A stretch of 5,281 bases of DNA from Candidatus Hydrogenedentota bacterium. GTDB taxonomy: Bacteria; Hydrogenedentota; Hydrogenedentia; Hydrogenedentales; CAITNO01. Below, piece after piece: positions 5,245 through 5,281 of this stretch (positions within the stretch are counted from its first letter, which is position 1; each line of letters begins with the position of its first letter). Made by a program: the position numbers and the translations under genes. The notes under the pieces were generated by a model that was not told the DNA's origin, searched no databases, and saw nothing but the letters and a program-made list of their open reading frames with translations. The stretch spans positions 1-5,281 of the forward strand of contig SKQZ01000236.1 of the NCBI GenBank assembly GCA_007118765.1, in the 5' to 3' direction.

Positions 5245-5281
5245 AGATTGCCGCGTCGGGCTTGCGCCCTCCTCGCAAAGA
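5245..5281. repeat. Second copy of the element's right arm, cut by the window end
   Basis: These 37 bases match 5031-5067 with one difference (5264 G against 5050 A). No matching left arm is found just upstream: the bases before it (5231-5244) are unrelated and preceded by P3. It is therefore either a solo right arm or the end of an element whose left half was replaced by the palindromes. Its outer end lies outside the window. Confidence 0.9.

Noticed and set aside
4924..5281. 119-codon open frame annotated as a gene
   Set aside because: Most of it is repeat and palindrome sequence, no ribosome site precedes it, and its end is not visible. It is kept only as a finding.
4954..5281. CRISPR array
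   Set aside because: The direct repeats abut with no spacer and number only two. The other repeats are different palindromes at irregular spacing, and no cas gene is present.

Overview
The window looks like ordinary chromosomal DNA from a Gram-negative bacterium. It is fairly G+C-rich by eye (not counted) and carries kdsB, which activates Kdo for lipopolysaccharide. A lineage such as Hydrogenedentota, Planctomycetota or another group known mainly from metagenomes would fit the gene mix, but that is only an impression.

Layout: two divergent transcription units meet at a short spacer (2801-2911). Leftward on the minus strand run a DUF2851-family protein (2800 to 1370), kdsB (1260 to 508), and the first 158 codons of an uncharacterised protein (474 to beyond base 1) whose glycine-rich N-terminal segment faintly recalls bacterial deoxyhypusine-synthase-like proteins. 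Rightward on the plus strand run an aldo/keto reductase (2912-3892) and, 34 bases later, a MoxR-type AAA+ ATPase (3927-4883). The divergent spacer holds a perfect 13-bp palindrome that overlaps candidate -10 elements for both directions.

The last ~400 bases (4884-5281) have no credible gene. They are a mosaic of short repeats: two abutting 36-bp direct repeats, an 86-bp imperfect inverted-repeat element resembling a miniature transposable or REP-like element, three further perfect hairpin palindromes (two sharing the core GTTCCCAA/TTGGGAAC), and a second copy of the element's right arm running off the window.

How the genes relate: kdsB points to outer-membrane LPS synthesis. The MoxR ATPase is probably a chaperone-like AAA+ protein, but the DUF58/von Willebrand partner that usually follows it is not in view; repeats lie there instead. 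No functional link between the AKR and MoxR is evident beyond co-orientation. I see no convincing new multi-gene system. The most interesting leads are the repeat mosaic, the cysteine and nuclease-like motif layout of the DUF2851 protein, and the unknown gene next to kdsB.
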